A DNA stretch of 64,000 nt from SPDF01 sp963812085 (GCA_963812085.1 CAWETL010000003.1:558001-622000); one strand, 5' to 3'; shown: positions 20,343-29,204, numbered from the stretch's first letter. The notes: generated from the letters alone by a model not told the origin. Numbers and translations: made by a program.

Positions 20343-21578
20343 ATGACTGCCAAGCGCACCCATCCCAAGCGGTACCTCTTCACCTCGGAGTCGGTCACCG
20401 AGGGCCATCCCGACAAGGTGGCCGACCAGATTTCCGACGCGATCCTCGACGCCATCCTCGCCCGCGACCCGAACGGGCGCGTGGCCTGCGAGACGCTGGT
20501 GACCACGGGCATGGCGCTGGTGGCGGGTGAAATCACCACCACGACCTACGTGGACATTCCCGAAATCGTGCGCCGCACCGTCCACGAGATCGGCTACAAC
20601 GACGCCTCCTACGGCTTCGATTCCCGGACCTGCGCCGTCATGTCGTCCATCGGCCGGCAGTCGGCCGACATCGCCCAGGGCGTGGACGAGTCGAAGGGGA
20701 AGGTTCAGGGCGCCGGGGACCAGGGAATGATGTTCGGCTACGCCACGCGGGAGACCCGCGAGCGGATGCCGCTCCCCATCATGCTGGCGCACCGGATCGC
20801 CGAGCGGCTCGCGGCGGTCCGGAAGGGCCACCGGGGTCTCGACCGGCTCGAGTGGCTCCGGCCCGACGGCAAGTGCCAGGTGTCGGTCGTGTACGAAGGC
20901 GACCGGCCGGTGGCCGTGCGGACCGTCGTGCTCTCGACCCACCACGCCGAACGGCACGCCGGGCGCGAGCTGTCGCAGTCCACCATCCGGCAGGCGATGG
21001 TCGAGCACGTGATCCGGCCGGTGCTGGAAAAGGCCGGGTTCGGCGACGGCCGTCCCAAGATCTTCGTCAATCCGACCGGCCGGTTCGTGATCGGCGGCCC
21101 CCAGGGCGATGCCGGGCTGACGGGCCGCAAGATCATCGTCGACACCTACGGCGGGATGGCGCGCCACGGCGGCGGCGCCTTCAGCGGCAAGGACCCGTCG
21201 AAGGTGGACCGGAGCGCGGCGTACGCCGCGCGCTGGGTGGCGCGCAACATCGTCGAGGCCGAGCTGGCGCGGCGCGTCGAGGTGCAGGTGGCGTACGCCA
21301 TCGGGGTGGCCGAACCGGTCAGCATCATGGTGGACACCTTCGGCACCGGCGTGCTGCCGGATCGCCGGCTCGAGCAGATCGTCGAGCGGGTGTTCGACCT
21401 GACCCCGCGCGGGATCATCACCTCGCTCAAGCTGAAGCGGCCGATCTACCGGCCGACCGCGGCGTACGGGCATTTCGGCCGGAAGCCGTACCAGGGGAAG
21501 GTGGAGGGGAAGGTCCAGGACTTCTTCACCTGGGAGCGGACCGACAAGGTGCGGGCGCTCCTCAGCGAAGCCCGGTGA
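20343..21578 (+). CDS. metK: S-adenosylmethionine synthetase
   Basis: Forms SAM from methionine and ATP. The 411-residue protein contains the hallmark segments FTSESVTEGHPDKVADQIS near residue 13, GAGDQGMMFGYA near residue 120 and the glycine-rich P-loop-like GGGAFSGKDPSKVDRSAAY. The ATG at 20343 is chosen because family homology starts there; longer in-frame starts lie inside ptsI. The 34-base gap upstream is too short for a SAM riboswitch. Confidence 0.96.
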   Translation: MTAKRTHPKRYLFTSESVTEGHPDKVADQISDAILDAILARDPNGRVACETLVTTGMALVAGEITTTTYVDIPEIVRRTVHEIGYNDASYGFDSRTCAVMSSIGRQSADIAQGVDESKGKVQGAGDQGMMFGYATRETRERMPLPIMLAHRIAERLAAVRKGHRGLDRLEWLRPDGKCQVSVVYEGDRPVAVRTVVLSTHHAERHAGRELSQSTIRQAMVEHVIRPVLEKAGFGDGRPKIFVNPTGRFVIGGPQGDAGLTGRKIIVDTYGGMARHGGGAFSGKDPSKVDRSAAYAARWVARNIVEAELARRVEVQVAYAIGVAEPVSIMVDTFGTGVLPDRRLEQIVERVFDLTPRGIITSLKLKRPIYRPTAAYGHFGRKPYQGKVEGKVQDFFTWERTDKVRALLSEAR

Positions 21579-21585
21579 TGGCAGG

Positions 21586-22077
21586 ATGATCGAAATCCAG
21601 GTGGCGCACCTCGGCCTCGACCAGACGACCAACAGCCCGGTGGTGCTGTTGCGCGAGAAGGACGGGGAGCGGGTGCTGCACATCTGGATCGGGCCGGCGG
21701 AGGCCAGCGCCATCGCGATGGAGTTGCAGGGGGTGCGGGCCCAGCGCCCCATGACCCACGACCTCCTCAAGCAGGTCATCGTGGGGCTCGGGGGAGACCT
21801 CCGCCGGGTTTCGATCACGCGGGTGCAGGACAACACCTATTTCGCGGAACTGCTCATCCGCCGCGAAGAGCAGCTCGTGCAGGTCGATGCCCGTCCGTCC
21901 GACAGCATCGCGCTCGCCCTCCGGCTGCACGCTCCCATCTTCACCACCGAGGACCTCCTCGAACGTTCCGGCGCCGAGGGCGGTCCGCCGGCGCCGGAGC
22001 GCCGCCTCGATGCCGAGTCCCTCAAGCAGTACCTCGAAAAGCTCGACCCCCAGGATTTTGGCCGGTTCACGCCGTAG
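21586..22077 (+). CDS. Bifunctional nuclease family protein (DUF151/BFN)
   Basis: Protein of 163 residues in the BFN/DUF151 family, whose characterised members have DNase/RNase activity. The core is clear: VVLLREKDGERVLHIWIGPA, then EASAIAMELQGV, RPMTHDLLKQVI, and the most conserved segment VDARPSDSIALALRLHAPIF. The short C-terminal tail is variable. It lies 7 bases after metK and is probably co-transcribed. The physiological role is not evident. Confidence 0.88.
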   Translation: MIEIQVAHLGLDQTTNSPVVLLREKDGERVLHIWIGPAEASAIAMELQGVRAQRPMTHDLLKQVIVGLGGDLRRVSITRVQDNTYFAELLIRREEQLVQVDARPSDSIALALRLHAPIFTTEDLLERSGAEGGPPAPERRLDAESLKQYLEKLDPQDFGRFTP

Positions 22078-23182
22078 GCTGCTGGCGGCACTTGGGCTGC
22101 TCGCCTTCACCGCTGCCCCGCTCGGGGCGCAGGTGCCGGTGGAGCTCGCTGGCCGCGTGGTCCGTCTCGTCGGTCCGGACTCCCAGCCGCTGGCGGGGGT
22201 GAAGGTTTCCGCGCACCGGATCGGCAAGACGGTGCAGGGCGTCGTGGACTCGATGTCCAGCGGGGCGGGGGGTGCGTTCCGGTTCCGCCTGCGGGGCGAC
22301 AGCGCCGCGATCTACCTGGTGAGCGCGCGTTCCGGTGGGGTCGAGTACTTCAGCGAGGCGATCCGGCCTCCCGGCGCCCGCACCCTGCTGATCGTCGTCT
22401 CGGACACCTCGTCCACCGTGCCGGTGACGCTGATCGCCCGGCACGTGATCGTCAGCCGCCCCGATCCCGCTGGCGCGCGCGCCATCCTCGATCTCTTCAC
22501 GCTCAGGAACGCGTCGGGCGCGACACGGGTCGCACGAGACTCGCTCTCGCCGACCTGGCGGCTGGCGCTCCCCGCCGGCGCGCTGGAGCCCACGGTCGAG
22601 GAGGGCGACGTGAGCGGCGCCGCCGTCGAATTCCGCGGCGACACGCTGCTGCTCTTCGCGCCGGTGGCGCCCGGCAGGAAGAACATGATGGTGTCCTATC
22701 GCCTTCCCGCGAGCGAGACCCACCCGAGCTGGACGGCGCCCTCGGATTCGTTCGACCTGCTGGTGGAAGAGGGCGACGCGACGGTCCAGGGCGCCGGGCT
22801 CACGCCCGCCGCGCCGGTGACGCTGATGGAGCGCCAGCTCCGGCGGTGGAGCGCGCATCCTCCGTCCGGCCCCGCTGGGGAGATCCGCTTCGCGGCCGCC
22901 GCGACCGACTCCCGGGGGCTGCTCTGGGGGCTGGTGGGCGTCGTCGCCGCGGTGCTCGCCGCGGGCGCGTTCGTCATCCTCCGCCGGCGCCCGCGCCCGT
23001 TGCCGGTTCCCGCCGCCCCACCGGTGGATGTCATCGAGCAGCTCGCCCGGCTCGACGCGCGGTACCTCGGCCGCGAGGGCGAGGTGCCCGCCGCCGAGTG
23101 GAAATCGTATCAGGCGGAGCGCACGCGGCTCAAGGTGGCGGCCGAGGCGGCCGCCCTTGCTCGCCGGAGGCCCCGACCGTAG
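22058..23182 (+). CDS. Exported membrane-anchored protein with carboxypeptidase-regulatory-like domain
   Basis: Not recognised as a named protein. It starts with a probable signal peptide (arginines, then LLAALGLLAFTAAPLGAQ), followed by a carboxypeptidase-regulatory-like beta domain (about 20-110), an uncharacterised beta-rich region, one membrane helix near residue 290 (LLWGLVGVVAAVLAAGAF) and a charged helical cytoplasmic tail. No ATG or GTG gives the signal peptide; a TTG at 22058 (or ATT at 22055) is the most likely start, overlapping the upstream gene by 20 bases. The gene lies just upstream of the B12 riboswitch but has no visible tie to it. Confidence 0.65.
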   Translation: MAGSRRRLLAALGLLAFTAAPLGAQVPVELAGRVVRLVGPDSQPLAGVKVSAHRIGKTVQGVVDSMSSGAGGAFRFRLRGDSAAIYLVSARSGGVEYFSEAIRPPGARTLLIVVSDTSSTVPVTLIARHVIVSRPDPAGARAILDLFTLRNASGATRVARDSLSPTWRLALPAGALEPTVEEGDVSGAAVEFRGDTLLLFAPVAPGRKNMMVSYRLPASETHPSWTAPSDSFDLLVEEGDATVQGAGLTPAAPVTLMERQLRRWSAHPPSGPAGEIRFAAAATDSRGLLWGLVGVVAAVLAAGAFVILRRRPRPLPVPAAPPVDVIEQLARLDARYLGREGEVPAAEWKSYQAERTRLKVAAEAAALARRRPRP

Positions 23183-23201
23183 GTTTGCGCGCAGGTACAA
23201 T
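23173..23201 (+). promoter_or_regulatory. Probable promoter of the B12 uptake operon
   Basis: A good -10 (TACAAT, 23196-23201) lies 17 bases after a partial -35 (CCGACC, 23173-23178). The predicted start of transcription, near 23208, falls exactly at the beginning of the riboswitch aptamer. Confidence 0.55.
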
Positions 23202-23204
23202 CGA

Positions 23205-23345
23205 ATCACAGCGAACGCGGATGCTCGGAAGCCGGTGCAAGCCCGGCGCGGCCCCGCCACTGTAACGGGCAGGATGTTCCGCTCACGACGCCACTGGGAA
23301 ACCGGGAAGGCGAGCGGAGGCCCGAAGCCAGGAGACCTCTCCGTT
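23205..23345 (+). promoter_or_regulatory. Cobalamin (B12) riboswitch aptamer
   Basis: The leader of btuF contains the class features: a GCAAGCCCGG-type segment near 23238, the conserved GCCACTG run near 23255 (CCGCCACTGTAACGGGCAGG), the second CCACTGGGAAACCGGGAAGG segment near 23291, and the B12 box GAAGCCAGGAGACC at 23324-23337. It should bind adenosyl- or other cobalamin and repress the downstream btu operon. Boundaries are approximate. Confidence 0.92.
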
Positions 23346-23347
23346 CG

Positions 23348-23384
23348 CGCCACCACATGTTCCCTCGGGGGAGGGAAGGTGGCG
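23348..23384 (+). promoter_or_regulatory. Stable hairpin in the riboswitch expression platform
   Basis: CGCCACC (23348-23354) pairs with GGTGGCG (23378-23384), and inside it TTCCCT (23360-23365) pairs with AGGGAA (23372-23377), leaving a 5-base bulge. It lies between the aptamer and the terminator-like hairpin and may be part of the switching fold. Confidence 0.5.
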
Positions 23385-23420
23385 TGCCCCGGCGCCATCT
23401 CCGCCGTGTCCCGCCCATCT

Positions 23421-23446
23421 CCGCCCTCCCGGAAGTGGGCGGTTTT
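23421..23446 (+). terminator. Terminator-like hairpin of the riboswitch
   Basis: CCGCCC (23421-23426) and GGGCGG (23437-23442) form a 6-bp stem followed by TTTT (23443-23446). It ends 2 bases before the btuF TTG start, so the right arm also covers the region where a ribosome-binding site would be. It could act by transcription termination, by blocking initiation, or both. Confidence 0.55.
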
Positions 23447-23448
23447 CA

Positions 23449-24345
23449 TTGCGGACCCTTGGCACCCCGATCTCGCTGCTGATCGTCATGCTCGCCGCCG
23501 CGACTGCCTGCCGCGAGGTGCCCGCGGCCCGCGGCACGCCGGCGGTCGTCGTCGTGGACGATCTCGGGGACACCGTCCGCCTCGCCGCCCCGGCCCGGCG
23601 CATCGTCTCGCTCATTCCCGCCACCACCGAACTGCTCTTCGCCCTCGGCCTCGGCCCTGCCGTCGTCGGCCGGACCACCTGGTGCGACTACCCCGCCGAG
23701 GCCGCGCGCGTCCCCAACCTCGGCGATGGTTTGCAGCCGAATCTCGAGGCGGTCCTCGGCGCCCGGCCCGACCTCGTCGTGCTCTACAAGTCCACTCAGA
23801 ACCAAGCGGCGGCACGCCGGCTCCGCGCGGAGGGCGTGGCGACGGTGGTCGTGGCCACGGACCGGCTGGAGGATGTTCCCCGCCTGGCACGGCTGCTGGC
23901 GCGACTGGGTGGTCGCGCCGCTGTCGGTGACAGCCTCGCCACCGCATACGAGCAGGCGCTTGCGTCGGCCACGGTTCCCGTGACTGCCGGCGCGCCGACG
24001 CTGCTCATCCTGGCCTGGGACCAGCCACCGATCGCGATCGGCGCCGGGAGTTTCCTGAGCGAGCTCGCCGTGCGGGCCGGCGCGCGCAACCTGTTCGCCG
24101 ATCTTCCGCAGGCGTCGGCGCCGGTGAGCCTGGAATCCATCGCGAGCCGGGATCCGGCGTATGTCCTGGTGATCGGCGACAGCTTGCCGGGGTTCCCCGA
24201 CAGGCCGGAGTGGCAGTCGGTGCGCGCGATCCGGCAACGGCGCTTCGTCCGGGTGCCGGGCGCGCTGTTCACCCGTCCCGGCCCGAGGAGCCCCGAGGCG
24301 CTGCGCGTGCTGCGCGCGGCGCTCGACGCCGTCGGTGTCCGGTGA
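23449..24345 (+). CDS. btuF: Cobalamin ABC transporter substrate-binding lipoprotein BtuF
   Basis: Periplasmic B12-binding protein of 298 residues. With a TTG start at 23449 it has a lipoprotein signal (hydrophobic PISLLIVMLAAATAC, lipobox cysteine at residue 21); the internal ATG at 23488 would destroy the signal peptide. The mature part is a helical-backbone type III binding protein: RIVSLIPATTELLFALG, GRTTWCDYP, and GARPDLVVLYKS. It is directly under the cobalamin riboswitch and overlaps btuC (GTGA), which makes B12 or a corrinoid the likely ligand. Confidence 0.88.
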   Translation: MRTLGTPISLLIVMLAAATACREVPAARGTPAVVVVDDLGDTVRLAAPARRIVSLIPATTELLFALGLGPAVVGRTTWCDYPAEAARVPNLGDGLQPNLEAVLGARPDLVVLYKSTQNQAAARRLRAEGVATVVVATDRLEDVPRLARLLARLGGRAAVGDSLATAYEQALASATVPVTAGAPTLLILAWDQPPIAIGAGSFLSELAVRAGARNLFADLPQASAPVSLESIASRDPAYVLVIGDSLPGFPDRPEWQSVRAIRQRRFVRVPGALFTRPGPRSPEALRVLRAALDAVGVR

Positions 24346-25316
24346 CAACGCGCCGCTGGCTGCTCCTCCTCGCGCTGGCCGCCGTCGCGATCGTCGCCGG
24401 ACTGCTGTTCGGCTCGGTCCCGATTTCTGTCGGCGCCGTCCTGCGGGGCATCGGCGGGGCCGCCGGCGGCGACGCCGCCCTGGTGCGCGAACTCCGGCTC
24501 CCGCGAGTCCTTCTCGCCTTCCTGGTCGGCGGTGCGCTCGGCGTGTCCGGCGCCTCGCTGCAGGCGCTGGTCCGGAATCCGCTCGCCGACCCCTACCTCG
24601 TCGGCCTCTCGGGGGGCGCAGGCCTCGGCGCCGTGCTGGCCATCGCCTTGCACGCCGGCGGGCCCTGGGCCATCCCCCTCGCCGCCTTCCTCGGCGCCCT
24701 CGGAGCGGTGGCCATCGTCTATCGGTTGAGCGTGGTGGCCGGCCACCGGCTGGACCCCCACGTGCTCCTCCTCGGGGGAGTCGTGGTCGGCGCCTTCGCG
24801 GGCTCTCTCATGAGCGCCGTCATCACGCTCGCCTCGGCCAGCGAACTCCGCAGCGCGATGCTCTGGCTCCTCGGCGGCTTCGGGTTCGCGTCCTGGCCGG
24901 CGGTCGCACTCTTCGCCGCCTATGCCGTGCTCCCGCTCGGCGTCCTCCTGGCCAGCGCCCGCGGACTCGATCTCCTCGCCCTCGGCGAAGACAACGCGCA
25001 GTATCTCGGGGCCGACGTCGAGCGCCTGAAGCGCCGGATCTACCTGTCGGTCGCCGCCCTCACCGGCGCGGCGGTGGCGGTGTCGGGCGTCATCGGGTTC
25101 GTGGGACTGGTGGTCCCGCACGTGATGCGCCGCTGGGGCGGGCCGCTCCACCGCGCGCTGCTCCCGGCGGCGTTCCTCGGCGGCGGTGCGTTCCTCGTGG
25201 TAGCCGACGTCCTGGCCCGGACCGCCTTCCGCCCGCTCGAACTTCCCGTCGGCATCGTGACCGCCCTCATCGGCGTGCCCATCTTTGCACTCCAGCTACG
25301 GCGGACGCTCGCGTGA
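24342..25316 (+). CDS. btuC: Cobalamin ABC transporter permease BtuC (FecCD family)
   Basis: Inner-membrane permease of 324 residues with about ten hydrophobic helices. Family segments include LRLPRVLLAFLVGGALGVSG, LVRNPLADPYLVGLSGGA and GFVGLVVPHVMRRWGGP, the last being the coupling region for the ATPase. GTG start overlaps btuF, and the stop overlaps btuD. The fold alone fits iron-siderophore or B12 importers; the riboswitch points to B12. Confidence 0.88.
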   Translation: MTTRRWLLLLALAAVAIVAGLLFGSVPISVGAVLRGIGGAAGGDAALVRELRLPRVLLAFLVGGALGVSGASLQALVRNPLADPYLVGLSGGAGLGAVLAIALHAGGPWAIPLAAFLGALGAVAIVYRLSVVAGHRLDPHVLLLGGVVVGAFAGSLMSAVITLASASELRSAMLWLLGGFGFASWPAVALFAAYAVLPLGVLLASARGLDLLALGEDNAQYLGADVERLKRRIYLSVAALTGAAVAVSGVIGFVGLVVPHVMRRWGGPLHRALLPAAFLGGGAFLVVADVLARTAFRPLELPVGIVTALIGVPIFALQLRRTLA

Positions 25317-26107
25317 TCCTCACGGGCTCGGGGCTTCGTGCCCGGTACCCTGGCGCCGACCGTGCAGCGCTCGACGACGTCTCCTGCTCCGTGGGGCCGG
25401 GCCGGCTGCTGGCCGTGGTCGGGCCGAACGGCAGCGGGAAATCCACGCTGCTTCGCGCGCTGCTCGGGCTGATGCCGCTCGAGGCCGGCGAGGTGCGCCT
25501 CAAGGGGAAGCCGATCGCTGCCTGGCGGCGGACGGAGGTCGCCACCGTCCTCGGCGTGGTCAGCCAGCGCGAGGATATCCTCTTTCCGCTCCGGGTCGAG
25601 GAAACCGTGCTGATGGCGCGGTACGCACGCCTCGGTCCGCTCGCGCCGGCCGGTGCGGCCGATCGCGCGGCGGTGCGGGTCGCGCTCGAGCGGTGCGATG
25701 CGTGGCCGCTGCGGTCCCGGAGCACGGACACCCTCTCCGGTGGCGAATGGCAGCGAGTCCGCGTCGCCCGGGCGCTGGCGCAGGAGCCGGAGGCGCTGCT
25801 GCTCGATGAGCCGACGGTCGCCCTCGACGTGCGGCACGAGATGGAGGTGTTCGAACTGGTCCGGGCGCTGACCGACGGCGGCCTGGGCGCGCTCATCGTC
25901 ACCCATCACCTCAACCTCGCCGCGCGCTACGCCGATGCGATGCTCCTGCTCGACCGGGGGCGGGTGGTCGCACAAGGCACGCCCGGGGAAGTCCTGCGAG
26001 AAGGGGTGCTGTCGGCGGTGTTCGGCTGGCCGGTCTCGGTGACCCCGTGGCGCGACGGACGGCCGCAGGTGGTTCCGCTCCGCCCTGGGGAAGCCCACAA
26101 CCCGTGA
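25313..26107 (+). CDS. btuD: Cobalamin ABC transporter ATP-binding protein BtuD
   Basis: ATPase subunit of 264 residues. Walker A is GPNGSGKST near residue 39, the ABC signature is LSGGEWQRVRVARALAQEP, Walker B is LLLDEPTVALD and the switch histidine is in VTHHLN. GTG start overlaps btuC and the stop overlaps the receptor gene. The signature matches the FecE/BtuD type of importer. Confidence 0.9.
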   Translation: MILTGSGLRARYPGADRAALDDVSCSVGPGRLLAVVGPNGSGKSTLLRALLGLMPLEAGEVRLKGKPIAAWRRTEVATVLGVVSQREDILFPLRVEETVLMARYARLGPLAPAGAADRAAVRVALERCDAWPLRSRSTDTLSGGEWQRVRVARALAQEPEALLLDEPTVALDVRHEMEVFELVRALTDGGLGALIVTHHLNLAARYADAMLLLDRGRVVAQGTPGEVLREGVLSAVFGWPVSVTPWRDGRPQVVPLRPGEAHNP

Positions 26108-28149
26108 TCCTGCGGCTCGCCTGTGCCGCGGCGCTCGTCGGGTGGCCAGTTTCGCTCGTCGCCCAGGCGCCGGCCTCGCTCCGGGGACGCGTCGTCGATG
26201 ATCACTCCGGTGCACCGGTGGCGTCGGCCCGTATCGAGCTCAACGGGATCACCGCCAACGCGGGGGCCGATGGTCGGTTTCGCCTCGACGGGCTCCCGCC
26301 CGGGGCGGGGACGCTCACGGTCGCGGCGGTGGGGTATGGCCCGGCACGCATCGGAGTCGATCTCCTGCCTGGGCTCGAGGACGAGCGCACGGTCCGGCTG
26401 CTGCCCCTGGTGATCGTGCTGCCGGAGTTGAGCGTGCGCGCGGTGCCTGACGAGTCCCCCTCGCTCGAGCACGATGCGCTGGTGCTGCGTGGTCCCGACC
26501 TCGCCTCGGCGCTCGACGGGTGGCAGGGCATCGTGGTCCGGCGGAGCGGCGGCAACGGGCCGGCGTCGCCCCAGGTGCGGGGCAGCGCGCCCGAGGAAGT
26601 GGTGGTCCTGCTGGACGGATTCGCCATCAACGATCCGCTGACGGGCCGTGCTGACCTGAGTCGTGTCGCCAGCCGGGACGTGGGCTCCGTTCGTGTCCTG
26701 GCCGGGGCCCAGTCCGCCGGCGGGGCAGGTTCCGCGATCGGCGGCGTCATCGAGATCCGGAGCCGGTCGGCCGCGGGCGCGGAGTTCTCAGGATGGGCGG
26801 GCGGCTACGGGAGCGCGGGGGCCACGCTCACGGGGGCGGCCTCCGGGGTTCGCTTCTTCGCCAGGGGTGTCATGCTGGCCGACGACTATCCCTACCGGGT
26901 GCCGCCCAACCGCGGCGGCGGGGAGGCGCTGCGCCGGAATACCGGTGGCTACGTGGGAGAGCTGTCGCTCAGGCGGAGCGGGAAGGTGAGCGTTCAGGCC
27001 CGGGCCAGCGCCTCCCGGCGCGAACTGCCCGGCTCGGTGGGGAATGAGACGCCGAACGCGGAGGCGGAGGACCGGGTCGGTTTCCTGGGCGTGACCCTGA
27101 GCGGCGCGTCCACGCTGGCCGTGTCGGTGCAATACCTCCGGACCGATGCAAGGGATTCCGCTCCGCCGTCGGTCGCGCCTTACGATGTCCGTTCCGAGGG
27201 AACAAGCGGCACGCTCGACTGGTCGATGGCGAGGCCGGTGACACTGGCCGGGTGGGGAGGCAGCCTGGAGCTCGGCGCCGCGGCGCGGCACGACCGGTTT
27301 CGCGGGGACGTGACCGGCGGCGAGGCGCAGTTCACGCGGGGGAGCGCCCGCGTGAGCGCCACGATTCGTCCCGCAGCGGCGAGCCCATGGTCCCTCGCAC
27401 CCTCCCTCCGGCTCGACCATTGGACGGGAGCCGACCATCCCCTGGCGAGCGCCCGGCTCGACGGGGGTTGGCATCGGGGCGGCACGTCGCTCCATGTCTC
27501 CGCCGGCAGCGCGGTGGCGGCGCCGCCCCTGGCCGACCTCTTCTTTCGGGAGGGTGTCGGCGTGGCGCTCAACCCCGGCCTCCGGCCGGAGCGCGTGCGT
27601 TGGGAGCTCGAACTGGGTATCGATCAGGCCTGGCAGGCGCTCGGACACCCCGCGACGGCCGCCGTCCGTGCATATGGCGGGCGCGTGGACGACATGATCC
27701 TCTGGGCGCCTGGCGCGAACTTCATCTGGAGCCCGCGCAATTACGACGTGATTCGCCGGGGGATCGAGGCATCCGTGTCGGTGCACCCGGCGTCCGGCTG
27801 GTCGGTGGAAATGCAGGGTGCGTACACGCCGGTCACCTACGCCGTGCCGGGAGGGGCCCAGGTGCAGTATCGTCCAGTGGGGACCTGGGGGGCGAGCTCC
27901 GGATGGGCTGCTGGCGCCTGGGGCCTCGACGCGCGCTGGCGCTGGGTCGGCGAGCGATTCCCCAACCCCGGCGGCCTCAATCCGCGACCAGCCTTCGGGC
28001 TCTTCGATGTGGGCGCCCAGCGCACGGTCGGCCCTGCGCTGGTCCGGGCGGAGGTGCACGACATGTTCGATACCCGCGCTGAATTTCTCGCCGGCTACCC
28101 GACGCCCGGGCGGACGGCGGTCGTTTCCATTTCGCTGGAGTGGCAATGA
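26104..28149 (+). CDS. btuB: TonB-dependent outer-membrane receptor, BtuB-like
   Basis: Outer-membrane beta-barrel of 681 residues. After a signal peptide ending near VSLVAQA there is a carboxypeptidase-regulatory-like domain (about 25-100), then a TonB plug (about 115-220; VQVRGSAPEEVVVLLDGFAIND-type segment, residues near 158-180), and a barrel ending in an aromatic-terminated strand (VVSISLEWQ). No obvious TonB box was located. GTG start overlaps btuD. Position in the riboswitch operon supports cobalamin as substrate. The plug and barrel are compact, similar in size to BtuB. Confidence 0.82.
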   Translation: MILRLACAAALVGWPVSLVAQAPASLRGRVVDDHSGAPVASARIELNGITANAGADGRFRLDGLPPGAGTLTVAAVGYGPARIGVDLLPGLEDERTVRLLPLVIVLPELSVRAVPDESPSLEHDALVLRGPDLASALDGWQGIVVRRSGGNGPASPQVRGSAPEEVVVLLDGFAINDPLTGRADLSRVASRDVGSVRVLAGAQSAGGAGSAIGGVIEIRSRSAAGAEFSGWAGGYGSAGATLTGAASGVRFFARGVMLADDYPYRVPPNRGGGEALRRNTGGYVGELSLRRSGKVSVQARASASRRELPGSVGNETPNAEAEDRVGFLGVTLSGASTLAVSVQYLRTDARDSAPPSVAPYDVRSEGTSGTLDWSMARPVTLAGWGGSLELGAAARHDRFRGDVTGGEAQFTRGSARVSATIRPAAASPWSLAPSLRLDHWTGADHPLASARLDGGWHRGGTSLHVSAGSAVAAPPLADLFFREGVGVALNPGLRPERVRWELELGIDQAWQALGHPATAAVRAYGGRVDDMILWAPGANFIWSPRNYDVIRRGIEASVSVHPASGWSVEMQGAYTPVTYAVPGGAQVQYRPVGTWGASSGWAAGAWGLDARWRWVGERFPNPGGLNPRPAFGLFDVGAQRTVGPALVRAEVHDMFDTRAEFLAGYPTPGRTAVVSISLEWQ

Positions 28150-29195
28150 TGGCCTCCCCGTTCCGTCGTCACCTCGCGTTCGGCGCTGTCCTCCTCCTCA
28201 CCGCGGGGTGCGCCGATCCTTCGGCGCCCCTGCCGACACCGTCCGAGGTGGTGCTGGTCGTCAACTCGATCGAATCGTCGCTGAGCGTCCTCCCGGTCAA
28301 CGCGACCAGTTCGGCGTACAAGATTCCGCTCGGCGGCACCACCCCGACACCCGTGGGGGTGTCCGCCCTCGGTGCGTACGCGGTGGTACCCATGGGCCTC
28401 GACCACGCGGTGGACGTGGTGAACCTCTCGACTGGCGCCGTCGACCGGGTGGTGCCGCTCGCCAGCGGCTCGTTCGCGACCGGCTCCGCCATCGTCGACG
28501 ACTCCATCGCCTACGTGGCCAATCCGGGGCTCAATACCGTCACGCGAATCAATTACCTGACAGGCGACACCGCGAGCGTGGCGGTGGGTGTCTACCCGCA
28601 GGCGGTGGTGGCCACGCGCGGCAAGGTCTTCGTAATCAACGGGAACCTGGTGAACTACACCGTCGCCGGCCCGGGGTGGATCACGGTGATCGACCCGGTC
28701 ACCAATGCGCACGCGACCGGGATCGATTCGATCCCGCTCCCGGCGCCCGGCAACCCCCAGTACGCCGTGGTCGGCGGCGACGGACGGCTGTACGTGATGA
28801 ACACGGGCGACTATGTGAACGAGGGGCGCCTCTCGAAGGTGGATCCGGTCACGCGCACGGAAGTCGCGAATTACGGCGGCTTCGGCGTCGGCCCCGGGGC
28901 CATCGCCTCCGATGGCGCCCAGCGGCTCTACATCAGTTCGTTCAGCGAGGGGCTGATGGAGTTCGACACTTCCACCGGTACGGCGGTGCGCGGGGCCGGC
29001 GACGGGGTCCCGGTTCCCGAGAACTCCGGCGTCGCGGTGGACGAGGAGGGCCGGATCTACGCCATCACCGGTGGCTGCGGCGGTGGCGCCGGCGGCGCGG
29101 CCCACGTCCTTCGGCCCGACCTGACGGAACGCGCGGTCGTCGCGCTGGGCGTCTGCGCGGTGGGCACCGCCGTCACCCGCATCCCCGCGATGTAG
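28146..29195 (+). CDS. Beta-propeller lipoprotein, candidate BtuG-like surface B12-binding protein
   Basis: Lipoprotein of 349 residues: signal HLAFGAVLLLTAGC with lipobox cysteine near residue 22, followed by repeated YncE/YVTN-like blades of about 45 residues (GAYAVVPMGLDHAVDVVNL; DSIAYVANPGLNTVTRIN; GKVFVINGN; GRLYVMNTGDYVNEGRLSKV; QRLYISSFSEGLMEFD). The size fits a seven-bladed propeller. In Bacteroides, BtuG is a surface beta-propeller lipoprotein working with BtuB. Here the gene follows the receptor with an ATGA overlap and a GGAG ribosome-binding site. The B12 role is inference from fold and context. GTG at 28140 is a less likely start. Confidence 0.7.
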   Translation: MMASPFRRHLAFGAVLLLTAGCADPSAPLPTPSEVVLVVNSIESSLSVLPVNATSSAYKIPLGGTTPTPVGVSALGAYAVVPMGLDHAVDVVNLSTGAVDRVVPLASGSFATGSAIVDDSIAYVANPGLNTVTRINYLTGDTASVAVGVYPQAVVATRGKVFVINGNLVNYTVAGPGWITVIDPVTNAHATGIDSIPLPAPGNPQYAVVGGDGRLYVMNTGDYVNEGRLSKVDPVTRTEVANYGGFGVGPGAIASDGAQRLYISSFSEGLMEFDTSTGTAVRGAGDGVPVPENSGVAVDEEGRIYAITGGCGGGAGGAAHVLRPDLTERAVVALGVCAVGTAVTRIPAM

Positions 29196-29204
29196 ATTGC
29201 GGGC

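Noticed and set aside
17681..20542. A 953-codon minus-strand frame across the PTS genes
   Set aside because: Antisense to ptsH, ptsI and metK, all with clear motifs. No signal or fold is visible in it.
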